Part shown: one piece after another, positions 1 to 6,492 of the stretch | How the letters are laid out: each line of letters starts with the position of its first letter | Position numbering within the stretch: position 1 is the first letter of the stretch | Assembly: GCA_023267515.1 (NCBI GenBank) | Contig: JAHFNF010000007.1 | Coordinates: forward strand, 7,893-18,211 | Reading direction: 5' to 3' | DNA: 10,319 bases | Source: Candidatus Nomurabacteria bacterium | GTDB taxonomy: Bacteria; Patescibacteriota; Minisyncoccia; Phycocordibacterales; UBA9973 | The notes under the pieces: model-generated | What the model saw: only the letters and a program-made list of their open reading frames with translations | Database searches by the model: none | Told to the model about the DNA's origin: nothing | Translations under genes and position numbers: made by a program

Positions 1-2
1 TT

Positions 3-149
3 ATTCTTTTTATAATTTTACATATCAGTTCCAGTCAAAAAATAATGGGGTCCTTCAAAAATCTCCCTTGGACTAAGGCTATTGGCTGGGTTACCTTTGT
101 TTTGATGACTATTGTCGGTCTCTCTGCTATATTCTTTATATGGAAATAA
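3..149 (+). CDS. C-terminal end of an unidentified membrane protein (partial, runs off the left edge)
   Basis: A frame with no stop runs from the left edge to TAA at 147-149, giving 48 codons. The translation shows a hydrophobic stretch (ILFIIL), a short polar linker and a second clear membrane helix rich in V, F, L and I, ending in IWK. This looks like the last helical hairpin of a polytopic membrane protein. An ATG at 45 could instead start a 34-residue single-pass protein (MGSFKNLPW...), but no ribosome binding site precedes it, so I prefer the partial-gene reading. The stop lies 10 bases inside murB, so the two genes overlap and the candidate murB -10 box lies inside this frame. No family is recognised. 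An overlapping minus-strand frame at 18-230 has no protein-like features. Confidence 0.5.
   Translation: MLFIILHISSSQKIMGSFKNLPWTKAIGWVTFVLMTIVGLSAIFFIWK
128..133 (+). promoter_or_regulatory. Candidate -10 box of a leaderless murB promoter
   Basis: TATATT, preceded by GC, ends exactly 6 bases before the murB ATG at 140. Transcription starting at the usual distance would begin on the A of the ATG. The same spacing occurs at thyA and glyA. The -35 side is weak: ATGACT lies at 17-base spacing (105-110). The box lies inside the end of the upstream membrane gene. Confidence 0.45.
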
Positions 150-1159
150 AGAGAGATTATGACCTGACAGGTCTAAATACTCTTGCAGTAGTGGCCAAGG
201 CAAAGTTTTTTGTCGTGCTTGAAAAGGCATCGGATATTGTTGAGCTTTTTTCTAGAAGTGAGTTTAAGGGCAATAAAAGATTTTTTTTAGGCGGTGGGAG
301 TAATGTCCTTTTCTTAAATGATTTTGATGGCATCGTTGTGCAAAATAAATTAAAAGGAATTGATATTATTAGTGAGGACGACGTTAGTGTGCGGGTAAAG
401 ATGATGGGAGGAGAGGATTGGCATGAGGCGGTACTTTTTTGTGTAAATAAAAATTATTGGGGTATTGAAAATCTTTCTCTTGTTCCTGGTAGTGTCGGGG
501 CAGCGCCGATTCAAAATATCGGCGCATACGGTACAGAGCTCAAAGATACGCTAGAAAGCGTAGAAGTTTACGATGTTGAAAGTGGAGAAAAGAGAATTTT
601 AGCTCTTTCAGAGTGTAAATTCGGTTACCGAGACAGCATTTTTAAAAACTCGGCAAAAGGAAAATGTTTAATTTCAGCGATAAACTTAAAACTAAGTAAA
701 ATCCCAAAACCAAACATTTCTTATAAAATCCTGAAAGACTATCTTGAAAAAAATAATATTTCCAGTCCGAGCTTAAAGGAGATCAGTGACGCAGTATGCC
801 AAATCCGCCGGAGTAAATTGCCCGATCCAAAGGTAATACCAAATGCTGGAAGTTTTTTTAAAAATCTTTTGGTAGATAGCGCAGTTATTGGAAGCTTAAA
901 AGAAAAATATCCCGATATGCCTACCTTTAAAGATGATAGTGGTGTTACGAAGATCTCAACGGCTTGGCTCATAGAGCAGTGTGGCTGGAAAGGTAAGCGA
1001 GAGGGTAGAGTAGGGATGCACGAGCGTCAGGCATTGGTCCTAGTGAATTATGGCGGGGCGACGGGGGAAGAAATTATTGCTTTTGCTAAAAAAATTATTG
1101 CATCAGTAGAGGAGAAGTTCAAGCTTGCAATAGTGCCAGAAGTGAATATAATAGAATAA
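140..1159 (+). CDS. murB: UDP-N-acetylenolpyruvoylglucosamine reductase MurB (type I)
   Basis: This FAD enzyme uses NADPH to reduce UDP-GlcNAc-enolpyruvate to UDP-MurNAc, the second committed step of peptidoglycan precursor synthesis in the cytoplasm. The 339 residues match the E. coli type I length (about 342). Visible landmarks are the FAD-binding GGGSN at 51-55, PGSVGAAPIQNIGAYG at 116-131, GYRDS at 162-166 (R164 matches the catalytic arginine), GSFF at 237-240 (S238 is the proton donor) and PEV at 333-335 (E334 is the catalytic glutamate). All key residues are present. The ATG at 140 keeps the conserved N-terminal LNTL segment and has no Shine-Dalgarno; a -10-like box 6 bases upstream suggests a leaderless mRNA. 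The stop is followed one base later by the FKBP gene, so the two are probably co-transcribed. Confidence 0.97.
   Translation: MEIKRDYDLTGLNTLAVVAKAKFFVVLEKASDIVELFSRSEFKGNKRFFLGGGSNVLFLNDFDGIVVQNKLKGIDIISEDDVSVRVKMMGGEDWHEAVLFCVNKNYWGIENLSLVPGSVGAAPIQNIGAYGTELKDTLESVEVYDVESGEKRILALSECKFGYRDSIFKNSAKGKCLISAINLKLSKIPKPNISYKILKDYLEKNNISSPSLKEISDAVCQIRRSKLPDPKVIPNAGSFFKNLLVDSAVIGSLKEKYPDMPTFKDDSGVTKISTAWLIEQCGWKGKREGRVGMHERQALVLVNYGGATGEEIIAFAKKIIASVEEKFKLAIVPEVNIIE
1125..1152 (+). promoter_or_regulatory. Possible internal promoter for the FKBP gene
   Basis: TTGCAA (1125-1130), a 16-base spacer and a perfect TATAAT (1147-1152) lie in the last codons of murB. The -10 ends 8 bases before the FKBP ATG, so a transcript would have a leader of about two bases. 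In AT-rich DNA this may be chance. Confidence 0.35.
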
Positions 1160-1160
1160 T

Positions 1161-1592
1161 ATGAAAAATAATATGGTTGTTTGGGTTTTGATAGTGGTTG
1201 CCGTTATCGGTGGCCTTGTTTATATTACCAATAATAAGAAGAATGATAATAATATGCTAAATACGCCAGCAACAAGTGACACTACAGGAACAGAGCAAGT
1301 GACAAAAGCAGGAGATATGATTTCAGTTAACTACACAGGCAGTTTGGAAGATGGCACAGTCTTTGATTCCAACGTGGATCCTAAATTTAAGCACGTGCAG
1401 CCATTTGAGTTTAGTCTTGGAGCGGGTCAAGTGATTCCAGGCTGGGACAATGGCCTTGTGGGTATGAAAGTCGGTGAGAAACGCCACTTAGTTATAAAAC
1501 CAGAGGATGCTTATGGAGCAGAGGGCCGTCCACCAGTAATTCCAGCAAATTCCACACTTATTTTTGACGTTGAACTGACCGCAATAAAATAA
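1161..1592 (+). CDS. Membrane-anchored FKBP-type peptidyl-prolyl cis-trans isomerase
   Basis: This 143-residue protein is predicted to catalyse cis-trans isomerisation of peptidyl-prolyl bonds on the outer face of the membrane. An N-terminal helix at about 5-22 is followed by a polar, Asn/Thr-rich linker to about 50, with no lipobox Cys, so it is likely a signal anchor. A single FKBP domain fills 51-143. Active-site positions by FKBP12 comparison are Y58, D69 (in FDS), F84, V91-I92, W95 (in VIPGW), Y118 and F135, all kept. There is no chaperone insert of the SlyD kind. It starts one base after murB and ends 7 bases before the SIMPL gene, suggesting one unit for envelope proteins. No Shine-Dalgarno is visible. 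The linker and anchor suggest a folding helper for secreted proteins. Confidence 0.94.
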   Translation: MKNNMVVWVLIVVAVIGGLVYITNNKKNDNNMLNTPATSDTTGTEQVTKAGDMISVNYTGSLEDGTVFDSNVDPKFKHVQPFEFSLGAGQVIPGWDNGLVGMKVGEKRHLVIKPEDAYGAEGRPPVIPANSTLIFDVELTAIK

Positions 1593-1599
1593 CTTATTT

Positions 1600-2400
1600 A
1601 TGGATACACTTTGGACCAATAAAAGATTTATAAAAATCAGCACCATCTTTATAGCAGTTCTTTCCATCTGCGCGATTGTCCTTTTATTTAAAATTGTGTC
1701 TAGCGACAATGAGGGCTCTGACAGTAATCAAAATACGATCTCTTTCTCTGGGCACGGCGAAGTGCAAGCAGTGCCGGATATAGCTAATGTTTACTTTACT
1801 ATCAGCCAGGATGGCAAAACAGTAAAAGAGGCGCAGGATAAAGTAGCGGTCATTGAGGGCAAAGCCTTGGATGTTTTGAAGAAAAAAAATGTAGCGGAGA
1901 AGGATATAAAAACCACAAATGCATCTTTTTATCCAAAGTACGAGTATCAATATGGAGTGGAGTCTATAATGCCTTGTAATCAATATAGTTGTCCTCCTCG
2001 CCCTGGCAAAAATGTAATTACCGGATATACTGCGTCTGAGAGTATAAATGTAAAAATTAGAAACGTAGATGACGCTGGAGAAATAATGCAAGCTCTCGGG
2101 GCTACCGGCGCCTCCGATCTTTCTGGACCTGATTTTTCCATTGATAAGGAAGATGCCTTGAAAGCCGAGGCTCGCCAAAAAGCGATTGATGACGCAAAAG
2201 CAAAAGCCAAAGAACTAGCCAAAGAGCTCGGTGTCCGTCTAGGCAAGATTTCAGGTTTCAATGAGTCAGGCAATTTCCCTATTATGTATAGCAAAGCAGA
2301 AGCAATGACTGCTGATAGTGGAGTCCCTGCTCCTGCGCAACTGCCAAAAGGCGAAAATACAATCTCTTCAGACGTGACTATTACTTACGAAATTCGCTAG
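1600..2400 (+). CDS. Membrane-anchored SIMPL-domain (DUF541) protein
   Basis: This 266-residue protein has one N-terminal membrane helix (about 12-33) and an extracytoplasmic SIMPL/DUF541 domain. The domain begins with ISFSGHGEVQAVPD (47-60), where the family signature is a G-G-E run followed by a PD motif, and ends with the typical beta-strand SSDVTITYEI. An Ala/Lys-rich helix spans about 183-210. The insertion at about 110-140 carries two cysteines, C126 and C131, that could form a disulfide; I associate this Cys-Pro insertion with Patescibacteria. The biochemical role of SIMPL proteins is poorly defined; relatives are periplasmic or surface proteins, some linked to oxidative stress. It is the last gene of the murB unit, followed 52 bases later by a terminator. 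No Shine-Dalgarno precedes the ATG. Confidence 0.9.
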   Translation: MDTLWTNKRFIKISTIFIAVLSICAIVLLFKIVSSDNEGSDSNQNTISFSGHGEVQAVPDIANVYFTISQDGKTVKEAQDKVAVIEGKALDVLKKKNVAEKDIKTTNASFYPKYEYQYGVESIMPCNQYSCPPRPGKNVITGYTASESINVKIRNVDDAGEIMQALGATGASDLSGPDFSIDKEDALKAEARQKAIDDAKAKAKELAKELGVRLGKISGFNESGNFPIMYSKAEAMTADSGVPAPAQLPKGENTISSDVTITYEIR

Positions 2401-2420
2401 CCGGCCCTTCTTTCACTCGG

Positions 2421-2449
2421 TTGACTATTTAGGCCTAAAAGAGTAGTAT
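2421..2449 (+). promoter_or_regulatory. Candidate promoter for the secE-nusG-rplK run
   Basis: TTGACT (2421-2426), a 17-base spacer and TAGTAT (2444-2449) fit a housekeeping promoter (5/6 and 4/6 matches). The predicted start, near 2456, falls inside the left arm of the terminator of the preceding unit, so the new transcript would lack most of that hairpin. Confidence 0.45.
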
Positions 2450-2451
2450 GG

Positions 2452-2476
2452 AAAAAGCCCTGAAGGGGGCTTTTTT
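2452..2476 (+). terminator. Rho-independent terminator after the SIMPL gene
   Basis: AAAAAGCCC (2452-2460) pairs perfectly with GGGCTTTTT (2467-2475) around a 6-base loop, and T-rich sequence follows. It closes the murB-FKBP-SIMPL unit. The A-rich left arm means it could also act on the other strand, but no minus-strand gene ends here. Confidence 0.8.
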
Positions 2477-2509
2477 ATAAGAATGAAGGCAGGAAAAAGA
2501 TTGTAATAT

Positions 2510-2514
2510 AAGGA
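2510..2514 (+). promoter_or_regulatory. Short Shine-Dalgarno-like sequence of secE
   Basis: AAGGA ends 3 bases before the secE ATG. The spacing is tight, but it is the clearest Shine-Dalgarno-like site in the window. Most other starts here lack one. Confidence 0.4.
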
Positions 2515-2517
2515 TAT

Positions 2518-2703
2518 ATGTCAAAAATCACTGAATATTTTAAGGACACAAAGGCAGAGCTAAAACATGTCAATTGGCCAACCCGAAGCCAGACTTTTTA
2601 TTATACCCTGATCGTTATTCTTCTCTCTGTAATAGTCGCGTATTTTTTAGGATTTTTTGATTTTCTATTTTCTACTGGTCTACAAAAAGTAATTACGTTT
2701 TAA
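2518..2703 (+). CDS. secE: Preprotein translocase subunit SecE
   Basis: SecE stabilises SecY in the SecYEG protein-conducting channel. The 61-residue protein is the short, single-helix form usual outside Enterobacteria. An amphipathic N-terminal part carries the family signature AELKHVNWPTR (14-24), and one membrane helix follows at about 27-48. The gene lies directly before nusG, the classical bacterial order. The ATG is supported by the conserved length and by an AAGGA just upstream. No tRNA-Trp gene lies in the 117-base gap upstream, unlike in many bacteria; that gap holds only a terminator and a candidate promoter. Confidence 0.97.
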   Translation: MSKITEYFKDTKAELKHVNWPTRSQTFYYTLIVILLSVIVAYFLGFFDFLFSTGLQKVITF

Positions 2704-2706
2704 ATT

Positions 2707-3252
2707 ATGTCAAAGCAAGAATCACAAGGAGAGCGGCACTGGTATGCCATTCACACATATGCTGGTTATGAAAACGCAGTCTTGCGCAATTTGCGTCAGC
2801 GGATTGAATCTCTCGGTATGCAAGAAAAGATTTTCAACGTTATCGTGCCGATAGAGAAAAAGATAAAAATAAAGGGTGGCAAGCGTGTGGAAGTGGAAGA
2901 GAAAATTTACCCTGGTTATGTCCTCGTAGATATGATCGTCACCGATGATTCTTGGTATGTTGTTCGCAACACTCCACGGGTCACAGGCTTTGTCGGCGCG
3001 GGAGTGAACCCAGTGCCACTTAAAAAAGAGGAAGTAGAGTATTTGTTCAAGAAAATGAGCGCCGATACGACCAAGCACAATATTGATCTGAGCATAGGTG
3101 AAATGGTGATGATAACCGATGGCCCGTTCAAGGAGCTTGAAGGCAAAGTAAACTCCATTGACCAAGAAAGAGGCAAGATTAAAGTGTTGGTTTCAATGTT
3201 CGGCCGAGAAACCCCAGTAGAATTGGATTTCTTGCAAGTTAAGAAGATTTAA
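2707..3252 (+). CDS. nusG: Transcription termination/antitermination factor NusG
   Basis: NusG binds RNA polymerase through its N-terminal NGN domain and links it to Rho or the ribosome through its KOW domain. The 181 residues match the usual length. The NGN domain starts at [14 protein letters not shown] (12-25) and contains KIYPGYVLV (66-74). The KOW domain occupies about 128-181, with [18 protein letters not shown] (131-148). No insertion is seen. It starts 3 bases after secE and 16 bases before rplK, so the three are surely co-transcribed. There is no Shine-Dalgarno before the ATG, so translation may depend on coupling to secE. Confidence 0.98.
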   Translation: MSKQESQGERHWYAIHTYAGYENAVLRNLRQRIESLGMQEKIFNVIVPIEKKIKIKGGKRVEVEEKIYPGYVLVDMIVTDDSWYVVRNTPRVTGFVGAGVNPVPLKKEEVEYLFKKMSADTTKHNIDLSIGEMVMITDGPFKELEGKVNSIDQERGKIKVLVSMFGRETPVELDFLQVKKI

Positions 3253-3254
3253 GC

Positions 3255-3267
3255 TAATCTCAGATTA
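3255..3267. promoter_or_regulatory. Perfect 13-base palindrome directly before rplK
   Basis: TAATCT-C-AGATTA ends one base before the rplK ATG. The one-base centre is too tight for an RNA hairpin, so if it matters it is more likely a protein site on DNA. Chance is quite possible. Confidence 0.2.
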
Positions 3268-3268
3268 T

Positions 3269-3691
3269 ATGGCAAAAAAGATAACCAAAAAAATAAAACT
3301 TCAAATTATGGGCGGGCGTGCTACTCCGGCCCCACCGCTCGGGCCTGCACTCGGCCAGGCTGGTATCAACATCGGGGACTTTGTCACTAAATTCAATGCT
3401 AAAACCCAGAAGATGATGGGGGAAAAAGTAGGCGTGCTTGTCTATGTATACGAAGACCGCTCGTACGATTTTATCGTAAAGACTCCGCCGGCTACTGATC
3501 TAATACTTAAAGCCGCCGGAGTGGAAAAAGGATCTGGCAAGCCGAATTCTTCAAAAGTAGGGAAAATCACTCGCGCGCAAGCCCTTGAAATTGCCAAGAA
3601 GAAAATGGCTGATTTAAACTCCAAAGATGACGAAGGCGCTATCGCTATTATTGCCGGCTCCGCTCGCTCTGCTGGAATTACCGTAGAATAA
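3269..3691 (+). CDS. rplK: 50S ribosomal protein L11
   Basis: L11 binds 23S rRNA at the GTPase-associated centre with L10/L12 and takes part in factor binding and RelA sensing. The 140 residues match the family. The N-terminal domain has the signature [20 protein letters not shown] (9-28), followed by QAGINIGDF. The C-terminal rRNA-binding domain includes [22 protein letters not shown] (71-92) and ends with the GSARSAGI motif (130-137). The usual next gene, rplA (L1), is absent; a transporter gene begins 4 bases after the stop. No Shine-Dalgarno is seen, and a 13-base palindrome sits at the start. Confidence 0.99.
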   Translation: MAKKITKKIKLQIMGGRATPAPPLGPALGQAGINIGDFVTKFNAKTQKMMGEKVGVLVYVYEDRSYDFIVKTPPATDLILKAAGVEKGSGKPNSSKVGKITRAQALEIAKKKMADLNSKDDEGAIAIIAGSARSAGITVE

Positions 3692-3695
3692 AAAT

Positions 3696-4343
3696 ATGCA
3701 AAATTTAAGTGAGCTGGATTACAAAAAAATACTGATCTGTCTCACTCTTTACATCACCTCGCTTTTTGCTTCAAATACCTTAGGCATAAAACTTATGCCT
3801 TTTCTTTTTGGTACCCATCTCTCGGTGGCAGTCTTTTGCTTTCCGGTAGTCTTTATAATGACGGATGTTATCGGCGAAGTGTACGGCAAAAAAATGGCCA
3901 AGAATTTTGTCTTGGCTGGGATAGTTTCAATTTTACTTTTCTTGTTTTATTCTTTTATTTCCACTGTTACGCCTTGGGCAAAGGAAGCAATGTGGGCTCA
4001 TGATGGGTACAATCAAATCTTTGGACTTTCGGCCCGTTTCGCGATTGCGTCCCTTGCGGCCTTTGTAGTTGCGGAATATCAAGATGTTCTTTCTTTTTTC
4101 TTCTTCAAAAAGTATACTGGTGAGAAAAATTTTTGGCTCCGTTCAAATCTTTCTAATATTTGGTCCCAATTACTGGACACTATTATTTTTATGTCTATCG
4201 CTTTTATCGGTGTCTATCCGATCAAAACAATACTGCTCATCATTATTCCGTGGTGGATTTTTAAAGTCATCATGGGATTTTTGTATACTCCTCTTTCATA
4301 TTTGGGGATCCACCTTTTAAAGAAAAATGGAAAAACAAGCTAA
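3696..4343 (+). CDS. YhhQ-family (PF02592) transporter, probable queuosine-precursor or related uptake
   Basis: This 215-residue integral membrane protein has about six helices (roughly 11-31, 41-60, 70-92, 112-134, 158-176 and 178-200). Family signatures are TDVIGEVYGKKMA (56-68) and WLRSNLSNIWSQLLDT (147-162). Characterised relatives import queuosine precursors such as preQ0 or preQ1; the family was earlier called putative vitamin uptake (Vut). Its placement is unusual. It follows rplK by 4 bases and overlaps the next gene, a DHFR/RibD_C-like reductase, by 17 bases, ahead of a CofE-like ligase. That context leaves open that the substrate is a pterin or deazaflavin-type compound rather than a queuosine precursor. 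The family call is firm and the substrate is not. Confidence 0.88.
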   Translation: MQNLSELDYKKILICLTLYITSLFASNTLGIKLMPFLFGTHLSVAVFCFPVVFIMTDVIGEVYGKKMAKNFVLAGIVSILLFLFYSFISTVTPWAKEAMWAHDGYNQIFGLSARFAIASLAAFVVAEYQDVLSFFFFKKYTGEKNFWLRSNLSNIWSQLLDTIIFMSIAFIGVYPIKTILLIIIPWWIFKVIMGFLYTPLSYLGIHLLKKNGKTS

Positions 4344-4848
4344 GTATATAGCATATGTAGCATCTAGTATTGACGGCCGAATCTCTAAGAGTAGTAAATC
4401 AAAGGTAAGCTGGACGAGCAAAGAAGATTGGATTTTTTTTCAAAAGGCATTAAATGGCGTGGATGCCGTAGTGGTTGGGCACAATACCTATAAAGTCTCT
4501 GAGGCGCGCATAAAAAGACGAAATGCAGTAGTTTTGACCTCTAAGGTGAGCAAGCCCAAAGTGTCTGGATCAGTAATTTTTCTTAACCCAAAAAAGTCTA
4601 ATTTAAAAAAGTTTATACAAGGCAAACATTATAAAAAAGTAGCTATCATAGGAGGGCCACAAGTTTACAGTTTTTGCCTTGATAATAAAATGCTAGATGA
4701 ACTTTTTGTGACGATTGAACCATATGTATTTAATTTAGGCATTCCAATGTTCTCAGGAAAAAGTTTTAAAAAATACAGTTTCAAGTTACTTTCAATAAAA
4801 AAATTAAACAAAATGGGAACTATTTTATTGCAATATAAAAAAGTATGA
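4327..4848 (+). CDS. RibD_C/dihydrofolate-reductase-like oxidoreductase
   Basis: This 173-residue protein has the DHFR/RibD C-terminal fold, predicted to reduce a pterin- or pyrimidine-type substrate with NADPH. Landmarks are YVASSIDGRIS (10-20), VVVGHNTY (48-55), the cofactor-loop motif IIGGPQVY (108-115) and DELFVTIEPYVFNLGIPMF (124-142). D34, in SKEDW, may match the substrate-binding Asp of DHFR. It is not the housekeeping DHFR, since a standard folA lies at 6487-6966. The N-terminal deaminase domain of full RibD is missing. The start overlaps the transporter by 17 bases and the stop overlaps the CofE-like gene as ATGA, so the three are translationally coupled. It is notably lysine-rich and AT-rich compared with rplK. 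Substrate unknown. Confidence 0.85.
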   Translation: MEKQAKYIAYVASSIDGRISKSSKSKVSWTSKEDWIFFQKALNGVDAVVVGHNTYKVSEARIKRRNAVVLTSKVSKPKVSGSVIFLNPKKSNLKKFIQGKHYKKVAIIGGPQVYSFCLDNKMLDELFVTIEPYVFNLGIPMFSGKSFKKYSFKLLSIKKLNKMGTILLQYKKV

Positions 4849-5549
4849 AAATAACAGCGATTAAAACTAGGATTTTTCGGGAGAACGAGGATTTAATGAA
4901 CTTTATTTTGAGTTATGTTAAAAAACTTCCCGAGAAGTCTATTTTAGTTGTCACCTCTAAAATTGTGGCGCTTTCAGAAGGGAGAACTGCCACCTTTAAA
5001 AATCAGAAAGAAAAAACAGCCTTAATTAAAAGAGAAAGCGAATTTTCGCTAAAAACAAAATATGTCTGGCTTACCGTAAAAGATGGGACGATTATGGCAG
5101 AAGCTGGAATAGATGAATCAAATGCAAAAGGCAAGTTAGTGCTTTTACCAAAAGATAGTTTTAAGAGTGCTGGCCAAATTAAACAAGCTTTAAAGAAAAA
5201 ATTTAAAATAAAAAATCTCGGTGTGCTAATTACGGATTCACGACTTCTTCCACTTCGGGCAGGCGTAGTCGGTGTTGCTCTTGGGTATTCAGGATTTGCA
5301 GGTATTCGGGACTATCGCGGAAAGCCTGATATTTTTGGGAGAAAATTAAAGCTTACCAGAACAGACGTGGCGGATAGCTTGGCCACTGCCGCAGTGCTTA
5401 TAATGGGTGAGGGGAAGGAACGGCAACCGCTGGCAATTATTACTGAGGTCCCGGTTGTTTTTACTGAAAAAGTAAAGAAAAAAGAATTAATCATAAATCC
5501 AAAAGAGGACTTGTATGCCCCTCTTTTTCGGAGTATATTAAAGAAGTGA
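4845..5549 (+). CDS. CofE-like (coenzyme F420-0:gamma-glutamyl ligase family) protein
   Basis: CofE adds gamma-linked glutamates to F420-0 with GTP. This 234-residue protein has the family core: SILVVTSKIVALSEGR (32-47), AEAGIDESNAKG (85-96), GVLITDS (126-132), RAGVVGVALGYSGFAGIRDYRG (138-159), DIFGRKL (162-168) and ADSLATAAVLIMGEG (176-190). It lacks the C-terminal nitroreductase-like domain of FbiB. No other F420 gene is visible, and I know of no F420 biosynthesis in this kind of genome, so the acceptor may differ. One idea is a folate or other pterin. It overlaps the reductase before it by 4 bases (ATGA) and the dCMP deaminase after it by 4 bases (GTGA). The family call is firm and the acceptor is open. 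Confidence 0.85.
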   Translation: MKITAIKTRIFRENEDLMNFILSYVKKLPEKSILVVTSKIVALSEGRTATFKNQKEKTALIKRESEFSLKTKYVWLTVKDGTIMAEAGIDESNAKGKLVLLPKDSFKSAGQIKQALKKKFKIKNLGVLITDSRLLPLRAGVVGVALGYSGFAGIRDYRGKPDIFGRKLKLTRTDVADSLATAAVLIMGEGKERQPLAIITEVPVVFTEKVKKKELIINPKEDLYAPLFRSILKK

Positions 5550-6046
5550 AAAAGAAGTCTAAAAAACAAAGCAAAAGGCCTTCATGGGACGAGTATTTTA
5601 TAAAGATGGCTGATTTGGTGGGCAGTAGGAGCACGTGTGACCGTGGGCACGCTGGTACCATTGTTGTAAAAGACAAACGTCTTTTAGCTACAGGGCACTC
5701 AGGGTCTCCAATCGGACTTAAGCATTGCGACGAAGTTGGACACGAAATGCACACCGTTATTGATGAGGATGGAGCAACTTCACAGCATTGTATTCGTACT
5801 ACACACTCTGAGACCAATGCTATTGCCAATGCTGCTCGTTTTGGCGTATCCATTGATGGAGCAACAATGTATTCAAAAATGGTGCCTTGCTATTCTTGTG
5901 CTAAAGTTGTCATTAACGCTGGCATTAAACGTTTTGTTGCGATGCGCGACTATCATGTCAGCGGCAGAACTAAAGAGATTTTTAAACAAGCAGGAGTCAA
6001 GCTAGAAATTATAAATAAAGAAATAGAAAAATATAAAAGACAGTAA
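5546..6046 (+). CDS. dCMP deaminase (zinc-dependent, ComEB-like)
   Basis: This enzyme converts dCMP to dUMP, feeding thymidylate synthase. The 166 residues carry the cytidine/deoxycytidylate deaminase zinc site: H87 and the proton-shuttle E89 in THSET, and C115 and C118 in PCYSC. C31, the CDEVGHEMH segment (61-69) and H81 resemble the second metal site and nucleotide-binding part of phage-type dCMP deaminases. The start is a GTG at 5546 overlapping the CofE-like TGA. I prefer it because the conserved RPSWDEYF segment (11-18) lies before the first internal Met (21). The mazG gene follows after 3 bases. Product dUMP can be used by ThyA, encoded at 7531-8469. Confidence 0.94.
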   Translation: MKKKSKKQSKRPSWDEYFIKMADLVGSRSTCDRGHAGTIVVKDKRLLATGHSGSPIGLKHCDEVGHEMHTVIDEDGATSQHCIRTTHSETNAIANAARFGVSIDGATMYSKMVPCYSCAKVVINAGIKRFVAMRDYHVSGRTKEIFKQAGVKLEIINKEIEKYKRQ

Positions 6047-6049
6047 TTT

Positions 6050-6379
6050 ATGCTAGATCTAAAAGAATTACAAAAAGAAGTGATGCGGAATAAGCTGGAA
6101 AAGGGTTTCAACACCACTGATGTAGCCTTGGAGTTCTGCCGGGCGCACGAAGAGCTCTCTGAGGCATTTTCAAAGTTCAATAAAAACCAGGGTGGCGTAG
6201 CGGAGGAATTTGCTGATGTGGCAGTTTTTCTACTAGGGATGTCTGAAATACTCGGCTTTGATTTAGAGAAAGAACTTGTTTTAAAAATAGAAAAAAATAA
6301 AAATCGTAAATACAAAAAAGAAAAGTCCCCAGACGGCAAGGATATTTTCATTCGCATCAAGACAGACGAGGACCCTTAA
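6050..6379 (+). CDS. MazG-type nucleoside triphosphate pyrophosphohydrolase
   Basis: This 109-residue protein is an all-alpha NTP pyrophosphatase, predicted to cleave a (d)NTP to the monophosphate and PPi with Mg2+. The metal-binding signature is visible: EELSE (34-38), followed by EEFADV (52-57), with E53 and D56 as the EXXD pair. The length and single domain fit the small MazG/dCTPase-like group rather than two-domain MazG. Directly downstream of dCMP deaminase by 3 bases, it could produce dCMP from dCTP or dUMP from dUTP, giving a short route to dTMP. General house-cleaning of damaged nucleotides is the alternative. It is the last gene of the plus-strand run; the palindrome at 6387-6492 follows 7 bases later. 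Confidence 0.85.
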   Translation: MLDLKELQKEVMRNKLEKGFNTTDVALEFCRAHEELSEAFSKFNKNQGGVAEEFADVAVFLLGMSEILGFDLEKELVLKIEKNKNRKYKKEKSPDGKDIFIRIKTDEDP

Positions 6380-6386
6380 AAACTCC

Positions 6387-6492
6387 AAGTAAAATAGCTC
6401 TTTTCAAAATGCACGGATATTTTTGTGCTCAAAAATTCCTCGTGCTCGCGCCGTCGCGCTCCCAAAGGCATTTCTCAAAGACTATTTTACTT
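6387..6492. repeat. About 106-base imperfect palindrome between convergent operons (possible dispersed element or two-way terminator)
   Basis: AAGTAAAATAG (6387-6397) pairs perfectly with CTATTTTACTT (6482-6492). After a one-base bulge (6398), TCTTT (6399-6403) pairs with AAAGA (6477-6481). After a 3x3 internal loop, AAATGC (6407-6412) pairs with GCATTT (6468-6473), for 22 pairs in all. Inside lies a GC-rich stretch (about 6441-6463) with its own CGCG-CCGT-CGCG hairpin (6447-6458) and a repeated GTGCTC (6425-6430 and 6442-6447). The right arm includes the folA stop codon. It could end transcription on both strands or be a copy of an intergenic repeat family. Confidence 0.5.

Noticed and set aside
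1684..2294. Long minus-strand frames opposite the SIMPL gene
   Set aside because: They mirror the codon structure of a recognisable protein on the plus strand and show no family motif.
2401..2517. tRNA-Trp gene often found before secE
   Set aside because: The gap has no cloverleaf, CCA end or T-arm; it is explained by a terminator and a promoter.
4846..5549. Reassigned UGA codon (code 25, Gly)
   Set aside because: TGA ends the reductase, CofE-like and CYTH genes exactly where the next genes start, and no conserved protein needs read-through.
4327..6046. Split RibD (separate reductase and deaminase halves of riboflavin synthesis)
   Set aside because: The deaminase has dCMP-deaminase features rather than RibD deaminase motifs, and no other riboflavin gene is near.
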